Assembly (NCBI RefSeq): GCF_009766085.1
Contig: NZ_LMUF01000030.1
Location: 625,533 to 689,532 of the forward strand
DNA: 64,000 nucleotides
Reading direction: 5' to 3'
Source of the DNA: Burkholderia sp. S171
GTDB taxonomy: Bacteria > Pseudomonadota > Gammaproteobacteria > Burkholderiales > Burkholderiaceae
The translations under genes and the position numbers were made by a program. Below are positions 26,665-38,121 of the stretch, piece by piece (the first letter of the stretch is position 1; the number at the start of each line of letters is the position of its first letter). The notes below the pieces were generated by a model. That model was not told the origin of the DNA, did no database searches, and saw nothing but the letters and a program-made list of their open reading frames with translations.

Positions 26665-27027
26665 TCAAACGAACAGCGTTTCGTACTTATCGGCATCGAA
26701 ACCGAGCGATTTCACGCGGCCGTTGACCACGAGCACAGGCCGTTTGATGATCGACGGCTTGTGGATCATCAACGCGATTGCGCCGGCCGTGGAACCGGCT
26801 TCGTCCTTATACGTATCCGACAGGCCGCGCCAGGTCGTGCCGCGCCGGTTGATCAGTTCGTCGAGCGTGACGTCCTTCAGCCAGTCCTGCAACAAGAACG
26901 TCGATACCCCGGCTTTCTTGAAGTCATAGAACTCGAACGGCACATCATGTTCTTCCAGCCACACGCGCGCTTTTCTCACGGTGTCGCAATTCGGAATCCC
27001 ATACACGACGATCTTTTTCGCGGCCAT
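26665..27027 (-). CDS. ArsC/Spx-family thioredoxin-fold protein (YffB-like)
   Basis: 120 residues. The thioredoxin-like start MAAKKIVVYGIPNCDTVRKARVWLEEH carries a single Cys in the P-N-C-D-T-V pattern of the YffB branch, so it is neither a CxxC oxidoreductase nor, clearly, an arsenate reductase: the Arg trio of true ArsC is not evident. The later segments LKDVTLDELINRRGTTWRGL and MIHKPSIIKRPVLVVNG match the branch. Function is unproven in the family; binding to glutathione has been proposed. It is three bases downstream of dapD, thus co-transcribed with lysine genes, an arrangement I recall from other betaproteobacteria. Confidence 0.9.
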   Translation of the reverse strand: MAAKKIVVYGIPNCDTVRKARVWLEEHDVPFEFYDFKKAGVSTFLLQDWLKDVTLDELINRRGTTWRGLSDTYKDEAGSTAGAIALMIHKPSIIKRPVLVVNGRVKSLGFDADKYETLFV

Positions 27028-27030
27028 GGA

Positions 27031-27858
27031 TTAATCGCCTCGCAGCAACTCGTTCAAACCAACCTTGGCGCGCGTTTTCGCGTCCACCTTCTTCACGATC
27101 ACCGCGCAGTACAGGCTGTGCGAACCGTCCTTCGAAGGCAGGTTGCCCGCGACCACCACCGAGCCCGCCGGAATGCGGCCATACGTGACCGAACCCGTTT
27201 CGCGGTCGTAAATCTTGGTGCTCTGGCCGAGATACACGCCCATGGAAATGACCGAATTCTCTTCCACGATCACGCCTTCCACCACTTCCGAACGCGCGCC
27301 GATAAAGCAGTTGTCTTCGATGATCACCGGGTTCGCCTGCAGCGGTTCCAGCACGCCGCCGATGCCCACGCCGCCCGACAAATGCACGTTCTTGCCGATC
27401 TGCGCGCACGAACCGACGGTGGCCCAGGTATCGACCATCGTGCCTTCATCCACATACGCGCCGATGTTCGTGTACGACGGCATCAACACAACGTTCTTAG
27501 CGATAAACGCACCCCGGCGCGCGATGGCCGGCGGCACGACGCGGAACCCGCCTGCGGCGAAATCTTCAGCCGTGTAATTGGCGAACTTCGACGGCACTTT
27601 GTCGTAGAACTGGCTGTATCCGCCAGCCGGCATCGGCGCGTTGTCTTCCAGGCGGAACGACAGCAATACCGCTTTCTTCAGCCATTGATTGACCACCCAT
27701 TCGCCGTTCTGTTTCTCAGCGACGCGCAATTGGCCCTTGTCGAGCTGCTCGATGGCGTGAGCGACGGCGTCACGCACGTCGGCGGGCGCCGCTTTCGGCG
27801 ACAGCTCGGCGCGGTTGTCCCAGGCGGTATCGATGATCTGCTGAAGTTGTTGCGACAT
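27031..27858 (-). CDS. dapD: Tetrahydrodipicolinate N-succinyltransferase
   Basis: Succinylates tetrahydrodipicolinate with succinyl-CoA, the committed step of the succinylase branch; cytoplasmic trimer. 275 residues from [15 protein letters not shown]; a start two codons earlier (27864) is also possible. N-terminal helical domain, then the left-handed beta-helix with hexapeptide repeats ([44 protein letters not shown]). Downstream of dapC by 83 bases and immediately before the ArsC-like gene. Confidence 0.97.
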   Translation of the reverse strand: MSQQLQQIIDTAWDNRAELSPKAAPADVRDAVAHAIEQLDKGQLRVAEKQNGEWVVNQWLKKAVLLSFRLEDNAPMPAGGYSQFYDKVPSKFANYTAEDFAAGGFRVVPPAIARRGAFIAKNVVLMPSYTNIGAYVDEGTMVDTWATVGSCAQIGKNVHLSGGVGIGGVLEPLQANPVIIEDNCFIGARSEVVEGVIVEENSVISMGVYLGQSTKIYDRETGSVTYGRIPAGSVVVAGNLPSKDGSHSLYCAVIVKKVDAKTRAKVGLNELLRGD

Positions 27859-27941
27859 GGTCATGACTTAAGTGAGTGCTGCGATTTAAGGAGGGGTTAA
27901 TGTGGCAGCCAATGCTGCGGCAGCCGACGCTATGTAGCGTA

Positions 27942-29150
27942 CTAAGCGAGCGTGCTGCAAAATTCGACGATACGCCGTGCACCTTCCACACATTCGTCGA
28001 CATCGGCGACCAGCGCAATGCGAATGAAGCCGCTGCCGGGATTCGTGCCGTGGGCGTCGCGCGCCAGGAACGAGCCCGGCAAAACCGTCACATTATAGTC
28101 GGCGTAAAGGCGGGCGGCGAACTCGGTGTCGGTCAGGCCGGTGCGCGCAACGTTCGCCCACAGGTAGAACGCGGCGTCTGGCAAACGGACGTCGAGCACC
28201 TCGGCAAGCATGGGCGTGACGGTCGTAAATTTCTTCAGGTACAGCGCGCGGTTGTCGCGCACATGCGCTTCGTCTTTCCACGCAACGACGCTCGCCGCCT
28301 GGAACATGGGCGAAAGCGCCGCGCCGTGATAGGTGCGGTAGAGCAGGAATTGCTTGAGTATCGACGCATCGCCAGCGACAAAACCCGAGCGCATGCCGGG
28401 CACGTTCGAGCGCTTGGACAAGCTCGACAGCATCACCAGCCGATCGAACCCGCGGCCAAGCTTGTGCGCGGCTTCCAGACCGCCCAGCGGCGGTGTGGCT
28501 TCGTTGAAATAGATCTCGGAATAGCATTCATCGGAGGCGATCACGAAGCCATGCCGATCCGAGAGTGCGAACAGTTCGCGCCAGTCATCGAGCGTCAGCA
28601 CGGCACCGGTCGGGTTGCCGGGCGAGCAGACAAAGAGCAATTGAGTGCGTGCCCAGACGGCGTCGGGGACGGCTGCGTAATCACAGGCGAAGTTGCGCGC
28701 CGGATTGCTGTTCACGAAGTACGGCTCGGCGCCGGCAAGCAAGGCTGCGCCTTCGTAGATCTGATAGAACGGATTCGGGCAGACGACAACGGGCGGTTCA
28801 CTTGTGCTGCGGCTGTCGATCACGGTCTGCGCCAGCGAGAACAAGGCCTCGCGCGAGCCCGAGACAGGCAGGACTTCCGTGGCGGCATTGACCCCTGGCA
28901 AGCCGTAGCGCTCTTTGGTCCAGTCCGCAATGGCCTGACGCAACGGCTCGCTGCCGGCGGTGGCGGGATACGACGCGAGGCCGGACATCGCATTCACGAC
29001 TGCCTCGCGGATCAGCGCCGGCGTCGCATGTTTCGGCTCACCGATACCAAAGCTGATCGGTGCCAGATCCGCGCGCGGCGTGACGCCTTTAAATAGCGCG
29101 CGCAGTTTTTCGAATGGATACGGCTGAAGTTTCTGGAGAAGTGGATTCAC
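27942..29150 (-). CDS. dapC: Succinyldiaminopimelate aminotransferase
   Basis: PLP aminotransferase, class I/II, making N-succinyl-LL-diaminopimelate from the keto acid and glutamate. 402 residues. Typical marks: FGIGEPKHATP, the YPATAGSEPLRQAIADW loop, CSPGNPTGAVL, ASDECYSEIYF (Asp and Tyr contacting PLP) and SLSKRSNVPGMRSGF with the PLP Lys in S-L-S-K-R. The DapC annotation rests on the dapD/dapE neighbours plus the overall sequence. First gene of the minus-strand dap group; divergent from smc. Confidence 0.95.
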   Translation of the reverse strand: MNPLLQKLQPYPFEKLRALFKGVTPRADLAPISFGIGEPKHATPALIREAVVNAMSGLASYPATAGSEPLRQAIADWTKERYGLPGVNAATEVLPVSGSREALFSLAQTVIDSRSTSEPPVVVCPNPFYQIYEGAALLAGAEPYFVNSNPARNFACDYAAVPDAVWARTQLLFVCSPGNPTGAVLTLDDWRELFALSDRHGFVIASDECYSEIYFNEATPPLGGLEAAHKLGRGFDRLVMLSSLSKRSNVPGMRSGFVAGDASILKQFLLYRTYHGAALSPMFQAASVVAWKDEAHVRDNRALYLKKFTTVTPMLAEVLDVRLPDAAFYLWANVARTGLTDTEFAARLYADYNVTVLPGSFLARDAHGTNPGSGFIRIALVADVDECVEGARRIVEFCSTLA

Positions 29151-29646
29151 GGCGAAGTCGGTGCAGACGATGAAACGACAAGGCTCGGATTATAGCCCTC
29201 CGTAGGCCCGTGGTTGGGTTTGCTGGCGCTTTGAAGGGGTTACTGCTGGTTGCCGGACGACCGGTTTCTACCGTATGCCGCCGTTGGAACACGGCCGCCG
29301 TCGGCAGGCCGAAAAACGACGGTCATTGGCCCCTGCAGAACCCCGGCCGGCCCACCGTTGCGAGCAGAAACCCCCGTGTCAGCAAACCAAAAGAATTCAA
29401 GACTGGCGATGGTATGATTGTCACCGTTCGCCGGGTTGCGCGCTCGCCGTTGCTTGTAGTTATCTATATAAGCCGTCGAGCAAGAGCACCACGGGTTGCG
29501 CACCGCCGCTTCAATTCGACGGCGTTCGACCCACCGCCCGAGCGTTTTCGACCGGCGTTAGTCGTTATCTCCTGCCGCACAAGCATCACGGCTCGGAGGC
29601 CCCGCCGGCCCGTTCTCCCGAATTCTTTTCAATCAGCGATATCGCC
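29151..29646. promoter_or_regulatory. Divergent dapC / smc intergenic region
   Basis: About 495 bases with no gene I can support; open frames here have unlike composition and no homology. It must hold promoters for dapC and smc. An AT-rich TATCTATATAAG at about 29461-29472 and TATGAT at 29413-29418 are candidate -10 elements for smc, without a good -35 at the right distance. Confidence 0.3.
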
Positions 29647-32600
29647 GTGCGTCTGACCTCGATAAAACTCGCTGGCTTCAAGTCCTTCGTCGATCCCACC
29701 CATTTCCAGGTCCCAGGCCAGCTTGTCGGCGTGGTGGGCCCGAATGGCTGCGGCAAATCCAACATCATCGACGCCGTGCGCTGGGTGCTCGGCGAATCGC
29801 GCGCTTCCGAGCTGCGCGGCGAGTCGATGCAGGACGTGATCTTCAACGGCTCCACGGCGCGCAAGCCGGGCAGCCGTGCCAGCGTCGAACTCATCTTCGA
29901 TAACGCCGACGGCCGCGCCGGGGGCCAGTGGGGCACCTACGCCGAAATCGCCGTCAAGCGCGTCCTCACGCGCGACGGCACGTCGAGCTACTACATCAAC
30001 AACCTGCCAGCCCGGCGCCGCGATATCCAGGACATCTTCCTGGGCACGGGCCTCGGGCCGCGTGCCTACGCGATCATCGGGCAGGGCATGATTTCGCGGA
30101 TCATCGAAGCGAAACCGGAAGAACTGCGCGTGTTCCTGGAAGAAGCAGCTGGTGTTTCCAAGTACAAGGAACGCCGCCGCGAAACCGAGAACCGCCTTCA
30201 CGATACCCGCGAGAACCTGACCCGCGTGGAAGACATCGTGCGCGAGTTGAGCGCGAATCTGGAGAAGCTTGAGGCCCAGGCGATTGTCGCGACGAAATAC
30301 AAGGCGCTGCAGGCCGACGGCGAAGAAAAACAACGGCTCCTGTGGTTGTTGCGCAAGAACGAAGCGGGCAACGAGTCGGAGCGCCAGCAGCGTGCGATCA
30401 GCGACGCGCAGATCGAACTCGAAGCACAAACCGCCAAGCTGCGCGAAGTCGAAGCGCAACTGGAAACGTTGCGCGTGGCGCACTACAGCGCGAGCGACGC
30501 CATGCAGGGTGCTCAGGGCTCGCTGTACGAAGCGAACTCGGAAGTGGCCAAGCTCGAGGCGGAGATCCGCTTTATCGTGGAATCGCGCAACCGGGTGCAG
30601 GCGCAGATTGCCGCGTTGAGCGCTCAGCGCGATCAATGGCAGATGCAAGCCGAGAAAGCCCGCGGCGAGATCACGGATGCTGAAGAGGCGCTGGCTATCG
30701 GCGAGGAAAAGGCGGCGATCGCGCAGGAAACGGCTGCCGCGAAACATGACGAATTGCCCGCGCTCGAAGCGCGTTTCCGCGACGCCCAGGCCGAGTTGAA
30801 CGCGGAGCGCGGCGGTATCGCGCAGACTGAGCAAGCGTTGAAACTCGAGGCCGCGCATCAGCGCAACGCCGATCAGCAACTGCAGCAATTGCAGCAGCGC
30901 CACGAACGTTTGAAAAGCGAAGCGGGCGGCCTGGATGCGCCCGATGAAGCGCAGCTCGAAGAGTTGCGCATGCAGCTGGCCGAACACGAAGAAATTCTCG
31001 CTGAGGCTCAAGGCCGCCTCTCCGACGCGCAGGACACGCTGCCGCGCCTGGATGGCGAGCGGCGCGCGGCACAAGAGAAAGTGCAGGCCGAAAGCGCGCA
31101 GAATCACCAGCTCGAAGCGCGGCTCGCGGCGTTGAAACAGTTGCAGGAAAACGTCCAGACCGAAGGCAAGATCCAGCCGTGGCTCGACAAACACGAGCTC
31201 GGTTCGTTGCCGCGCCTGTGGAAAAAGCTGCACGTTGAAGCGGGCTGGGAAACGGCGCTGGAATCGGTTTTGCGTGAGCGGATCGCGGCACTGGAAGTAT
31301 CGAATCTCGACTGGGTGAAGGCGTTCGCGACCGACGCTCCGCCTGCCAAGCTCGCGTTCTATGCACCGCCCAACGCCGGCCGTCCGCAGGAAACGCCCGC
31401 TGGCTTGCGGCCGCTGCTTGCGCTGATCCGTATTGACGACGCTGGTCTGCGCGCCGTCCTGACCGACTGGCTGAGCAACATTTTTGTCTCCGATGACATC
31501 GCCCAGGCGCTGGCGTCGCGTTCGCAATTGCCGGACGGCGCTGCGTTCGTGGTGAAAGCGGGCCATGTGGTGACGCGGGTTGGCGTGCAGCTCTACGCCG
31601 CCGACTCCGAACAGGCCGGCATGCTCGCCCGCCAGCAGGAAATCGAAAACCTGACGAAGCAAGTGCGTGCGCAAGCCCTGCTCGCCGATGAAGCCAAAGC
31701 TGCTGCTGTACGAGCGGAAGCGGCGCACACGCAGGCGGCGGGAAGTCTGGGCGATGCCCGCTCCTCCGCCGAGCGCGCGACTCAACGCGTCCACGCGCTG
31801 CAAATGGACGTGTTGAAGCTTGCGCAGGCGCAAGAGCGCTACATGCAGCGCAGCACGCAGATCCGCGAGGAACTGTCCGAAATCACCGCGCAAATCGATG
31901 AGCAGCGCGCGTTGCGTGCTGAATCGGAAGCAAATTTCGAGCGCCACGACGGCGAACTCGCCGAGTTGCAGGCGCGCTTCGAAGATCATCAACTGGCGTT
32001 CGAAGCCCTCGACGAAGCGCTGACCCACGCGCGCCAGGAAGCGCGCGACCTCGAACGCGCAGCCACCGACGCCAGTTTTGCGGCACGTGGGCTGGCGGCG
32101 AAGATCGAGGAATACCGGCGCAACATCGACACGGCGAAGGATCAGAGCGAACGCGTGGCTGGTGCACTGGAAGACGCGCGCGCCGAACTCGAAACGATCA
32201 ACGAGCAAACGGCGCATACCGGTTTGCAGGACGCGCTCGAATTGCGCGCGGAGCGGGAAGCGGCGTTGCAATCGGCCCGCATCGAACTCGACGATCTCAC
32301 CGCGCGACTGCGTCAGGCCGACGAATTGCGGCTTATCGCAGAACGTTCGCTGCAGCCGTTGCGCGACAAGATCAATGAATTGCAGTTGAAGGAGCAGGCG
32401 GCACGGATCAGCGGCGAGCAGTTCATTGAGCAATTGGCGGCGGCCGGTGTCGATGAAGCCGAGTTGCAGGCCAAGCTCACGCCGGATCTGAAACCTTCGT
32501 ATCTGCAAGGCGAAGTGACACGGCTGAATAACGCGATCGCGGCGCTTGGCGCCGTGAACATGGCGGCGCTCGACGAACTCGCCGCGGCCAGCGAGCGCAA

Positions 32601-33162
32601 GGACTTCCTTGACGCGCAATCGGCGGATTTGAACGACGCCATTGGCACGCTGGAAGACGCGATCCACAAGATCGACCAGGAAACGCGTGCGTTGCTGCAA
32701 GGCACGTTCGACGAAGTGAACCGTCATTTCGGCGAGCTTTTCCCGCGTCTGTTCGGCGGTGGTCAGGCGAAACTCGTGATGACCGGCGACGAAATCCTCG
32801 ATGCCGGCGTGCAGGTGCTCGCGCAACCGCCGGGCAAGAAGAATTCGACTATTCACTTGCTGTCGGGCGGCGAAAAGGCACTGACCGCCACCGCGCTCGT
32901 GTTTGCGATGTTCCAGTTGAATCCGGCGCCGTTCTGTCTGCTGGACGAAGTGGATGCGCCACTCGACGACGCCAACACAGAGCGCTTTGCGAATCTGGTG
33001 CGGGCGATGTCCGAGAAGACGCAGTTCCTCTTCATCTCGCACAACAAGATCGCGATGGAAATGGCGCAACAATTGATCGGCGTGACGATGCAGGAACAGG
33101 GCGTCTCGCGGATTGTTGCCGTGGATATGGAATCCGCGGCGGGTTTCGCCCAGAATGCTTGA
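29647..33162 (+). CDS. smc: Chromosome segregation ATPase SMC
   Basis: Condensin ATPase that organises and helps segregate the chromosome with ScpA/ScpB. 1171 residues from the GTG 29647 (VRLTSIKLAGFKSFVDPTHF), matching the family; the frame runs back to 29275 without homology. N-terminal Walker A GPNGCGKSN, long coiled coil about 170-500, hinge about 505-640 (around LPRLWKKLHVEAGWETALESVLRERIAAL), second coiled coil about 650-1000, then the ABC signature LLSGGEKALTATALVFAMF, Walker B FCLLDEVDAPLDD and the FISHNKIAMEMA switch. zipA and ligA follow, a conserved order in Burkholderiaceae. The gene's high GC leaves a long false frame on the other strand. Confidence 0.98.
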   Translation: MRLTSIKLAGFKSFVDPTHFQVPGQLVGVVGPNGCGKSNIIDAVRWVLGESRASELRGESMQDVIFNGSTARKPGSRASVELIFDNADGRAGGQWGTYAEIAVKRVLTRDGTSSYYINNLPARRRDIQDIFLGTGLGPRAYAIIGQGMISRIIEAKPEELRVFLEEAAGVSKYKERRRETENRLHDTRENLTRVEDIVRELSANLEKLEAQAIVATKYKALQADGEEKQRLLWLLRKNEAGNESERQQRAISDAQIELEAQTAKLREVEAQLETLRVAHYSASDAMQGAQGSLYEANSEVAKLEAEIRFIVESRNRVQAQIAALSAQRDQWQMQAEKARGEITDAEEALAIGEEKAAIAQETAAAKHDELPALEARFRDAQAELNAERGGIAQTEQALKLEAAHQRNADQQLQQLQQRHERLKSEAGGLDAPDEAQLEELRMQLAEHEEILAEAQGRLSDAQDTLPRLDGERRAAQEKVQAESAQNHQLEARLAALKQLQENVQTEGKIQPWLDKHELGSLPRLWKKLHVEAGWETALESVLRERIAALEVSNLDWVKAFATDAPPAKLAFYAPPNAGRPQETPAGLRPLLALIRIDDAGLRAVLTDWLSNIFVSDDIAQALASRSQLPDGAAFVVKAGHVVTRVGVQLYAADSEQAGMLARQQEIENLTKQVRAQALLADEAKAAAVRAEAAHTQAAGSLGDARSSAERATQRVHALQMDVLKLAQAQERYMQRSTQIREELSEITAQIDEQRALRAESEANFERHDGELAELQARFEDHQLAFEALDEALTHARQEARDLERAATDASFAARGLAAKIEEYRRNIDTAKDQSERVAGALEDARAELETINEQTAHTGLQDALELRAEREAALQSARIELDDLTARLRQADELRLIAERSLQPLRDKINELQLKEQAARISGEQFIEQLAAAGVDEAELQAKLTPDLKPSYLQGEVTRLNNAIAALGAVNMAALDELAAASERKDFLDAQSADLNDAIGTLEDAIHKIDQETRALLQGTFDEVNRHFGELFPRLFGGGQAKLVMTGDEILDAGVQVLAQPPGKKNSTIHLLSGGEKALTATALVFAMFQLNPAPFCLLDEVDAPLDDANTERFANLVRAMSEKTQFLFISHNKIAMEMAQQLIGVTMQEQGVSRIVAVDMESAAGFAQNA

Positions 33163-33206
33163 ACGTTTGGCCGGGCTTTTTTAGAACGGACAGCAGAAAA
33201 GTGGGG

Positions 33207-33231
33207 AAAACCGGCCTGGGAGGCCGGTTTT
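33207..33231. terminator. Hairpin after smc
   Basis: AAAACCGGCC and GGCCGGTTTT form a perfect 10-bp stem with a five-base loop, about 45 bases after the smc stop. The A4/T4 ends make it terminator-like in both directions, though the T run is short, so read-through to zipA is possible. Confidence 0.6.
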
Positions 33232-33399
33232 GGCGCGCAGGCGCGGAGTGACTCGCGCAGTTCGGACGACAATCCGGAAGTGCGTGGGGCGCAGATCGCG
33301 CAGCGTAAGCTCAACAAGCGCTCAATCGAGCGCCGGATGCCTCAATAGCGCTCGCCAAGCGCGCTGAGAGCGCAACCAGAAAAGAATGACGGAGAGTGC

Positions 33400-34650
33400 A
33401 TGGACGAGTTGACGCTCGGGTTGATTGGAGCAGGAGCCGTGGTGGTAGGCGGCGTGGTGGTGTACAACGCGTGGCAGGGCGCCAAAGTGCGCCGCAAGAT
33501 GCCGCGCCCGATGCCTGACGAAGCGGCGGAGTTGCTTGCACGCAGCGACGCCGACGAGGAGCAGCCGTTCATCGAACCTACCCGCCCGGTGCGGCGTGAA
33601 CCCGCCATGGGCGAGGGCGATGGCGAGGCGGCGGACACGCGGGTCGAGCCGAGTTTCGGCGGTGCGCCGCTCTCGACTGTCGCGCCGGCCGATACCGCGG
33701 TGGATATCCAGGCTGAATCGACCTCGGTGAATGGCGATTTCCCGCAGACGGATTCGTCGGCTACGTCGCCTATTTTGGCCGACGATGACGACCCCGTTTT
33801 GCCCGCCGCGACCACGATTTCATCGGCGCCGCCGGCTATTGTCGACCGTCGGATCGATTGCGTGGTGCCGATCCGTTTGCTTGCCCCCATTCCCGCTGAG
33901 AAGCTCATCCCGAGCGCGCAGAAGCTGCGCCGCGCGGGCGCGAAGCCCGTGCATATAGAAGGCAAGCCGGAAGGCGCCACGACCTGGGAATTGCTCAAGA
34001 ACGGCGCGCGTTATGAAGAGTTGCGCGCAGCGGCGCAGTTGGCCAATCGCGGCGGCCCGCTGAACGAACTGGAGTTCTCGGAGTTCGTCACGGGCGTGCA
34101 GCGTTTCGCCGATGGTATCGACGGTTCGCCCGAATTTCCCGACATGCTGGAAACGGTCGGCATGGCGCGCGAACTCGACGCGTTCGCGGCTCAATGCGAC
34201 GCACAATTGTCGATCAACATTCTCTCCGACGGCGCACCGTGGTCGGCCAACTACGTGCAGGCGGTGGCCTCGCAGGATGGTTTGCTGCTGTCGCGCGACG
34301 GTACGCGCTTTGTCAAACTCGATGCGCGCCAGAATCCGGTGTTCATGCTGCTTTTCGGCGATACCAACTTCCTGCGCGACGACCTGACCTACAAGGGTGG
34401 CCAGATGATCACGCTGGTGCTGGACGTGCCGGTGGCCGACGAAGACATCCTGCCGTTCCGCCTGATGTGCGATTACGCGAAGTCTCTCTCCGAGCGCATC
34501 GGCGCGCGCGTGGTGGACGATCAGCGCCGGCCGTTGCCGGAATCGTCGCTGCTGGCGATTGAAAAGCAGTTGATGACGCTGTACGCGAAGCTCGAACAGG
34601 CGGGTATTCCGGCTGGCTCCCCCGCCACGCGGCGCCTGTTCAGCCAATAA
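33400..34650 (+). CDS. zipA: Cell division protein ZipA
   Basis: Inner-membrane anchor that tethers FtsZ at the division site. 416 residues. One N-terminal membrane segment (LTLGLIGAGAVVVGGVVVYNAW, residues 4-25), followed by a basic patch KVRRKMPR and a long Pro/Ala/Asp-rich linker up to about residue 145, then the C-terminal ZipA FtsZ-binding domain (about 150-410; features such as SPEFPDMLETVGMARELDAFAAQCDAQLSINI and KGGQMITLVLDVPVADEDILPFRLMCDYAKSLSERIGARVVDD). The ATG has GGAGAG upstream. Location between smc and ligA is a family trait. Confidence 0.9.
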   Translation: MDELTLGLIGAGAVVVGGVVVYNAWQGAKVRRKMPRPMPDEAAELLARSDADEEQPFIEPTRPVRREPAMGEGDGEAADTRVEPSFGGAPLSTVAPADTAVDIQAESTSVNGDFPQTDSSATSPILADDDDPVLPAATTISSAPPAIVDRRIDCVVPIRLLAPIPAEKLIPSAQKLRRAGAKPVHIEGKPEGATTWELLKNGARYEELRAAAQLANRGGPLNELEFSEFVTGVQRFADGIDGSPEFPDMLETVGMARELDAFAAQCDAQLSINILSDGAPWSANYVQAVASQDGLLLSRDGTRFVKLDARQNPVFMLLFGDTNFLRDDLTYKGGQMITLVLDVPVADEDILPFRLMCDYAKSLSERIGARVVDDQRRPLPESSLLAIEKQLMTLYAKLEQAGIPAGSPATRRLFSQ

Positions 34651-34692
34651 ATCTTACGGCGGCACCGGTTAATTAGTTAGCGATTTTCGTAA

Positions 34693-34716
34693 GGCATCGG
34701 CCACACGGCCGATGCC
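34693..34716. other. Strong hairpin between zipA and ligA
   Basis: GGCATCGGCC and GGCCGATGCC form a perfect 10-bp stem with loop ACAC. There is no T tract, so it may be an RNA-stabilising or repetitive extragenic element rather than a terminator. Confidence 0.5.
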
Positions 34717-34762
34717 ACGATCAGCCGATCTCTGAGACAATCAACAGGTCGGTTTCTTCTAA

Positions 34763-37419
<2,657 letters not shown>

Positions 37420-37475
37420 TCGATAGAGGGGGTGAACGGCTGATTTGACAGGCTGTTCAGCCGCTGGACGAAATG

Positions 37476-37506
37476 AGGGCCGCGAAGAATCGCGGCCCTT
37501 TTGTTT
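37476..37506 (+). terminator. Rho-independent terminator of def
   Basis: GGGCCGCGA-AGAA-TCGCGGCCC, a 9-bp GC stem with four-base loop, followed by TTTTGTTT, 57 bases after the def stop. Confidence 0.92.
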
Positions 37507-37664
37507 AGCGAGGTGGTTGGGCGAGGTGCAGCTTTTGTCGCGGCGCATGATCAATTGGCGACGTGCTCACCCGTGCCGCACAGGATCCGACCATTTAGCC
37601 GGATCGATCATGCATCAAGGAATCGAAAGAGATCAACACCCGCCAAAGCCCGGCGGCTTCATTC

Positions 37665-37904
37665 TCAAGCGAAGCTTTTCTTCGGCCCCGACGCCATTTC
37701 CGGCTGGCGAAACAAAGCAATGTGCTCCGGATTCGCCGATGCCTGCAAGCGGCCATCCGGCAAACGCGCGATGACAACTTCACCCACGCCCGGGCTCGTC
37801 ACGACGACTTCGTCGCGCACGGCGAGCAGCGCATCGAGTCGACGTCGGCCGCTGACGATTTCGAGGCCGGTTTTGGTTTCGCGAACAATGATCTCAACGG
37901 ACAT
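37665..37904 (-). CDS. 79-residue conserved-looking protein of unknown function
   Basis: I do not recognise it. The preferred start is the ATG at 37902-37904 (MSVEIIVRETKTGLEIV), which has GGAG seven bases before it; the frame is open 21 bases further. Predicted mostly beta: two strands flank a helix GRRRLDALLAVRD, followed by VVVTSPGVGEVVIARLPDGRLQ. The piece EIVSGRRRLDALLA is reminiscent of the ParB/Srx nucleotide-binding box (G-x-R-R-x-x-A-L), but the length is too short for that domain. No signal peptide or membrane segment. Stands alone on the minus strand, converging with ligA-def. Confidence 0.65.
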   Translation of the reverse strand: MSVEIIVRETKTGLEIVSGRRRLDALLAVRDEVVVTSPGVGEVVIARLPDGRLQASANPEHIALFRQPEMASGPKKSFA

Positions 37905-38015
37905 GGCAATTCTCCAGTAGCTCAACGCCCAAGCACACGCGACTCAAAGCGGTAAATTGCGCGTGTACCTGACTAACGGTCATGCGTCATATTTTCTTTA
38001 GCCAAAAAGTTGGCC

Positions 38016-38058
38016 AAAAAAAAATCGATGCGATCGGCGGGTGCCGTTCGCATCGATT
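38016..38058 (-). terminator. Rho-independent terminator of the pseudouridine synthase gene
   Basis: On the minus strand AATCGATGCGA and TCGCATCGATT form an 11-bp stem around a 14-base loop and run into nine T, 64 bases after the stop. Confidence 0.93.
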
Positions 38059-38121
38059 GGTAACAATTTCATCGTTTTTCCGCGACGTTTTGAGGTGCGC
38101 GGAGAAGACGGCGAGGTTGTT

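Noticed and set aside
29629..33072. An 1147-residue reading frame opposite smc
   Set aside because: Mirror of the smc coding strand in a high-GC genome; contents are His/Arg/Leu-rich and show no domains.
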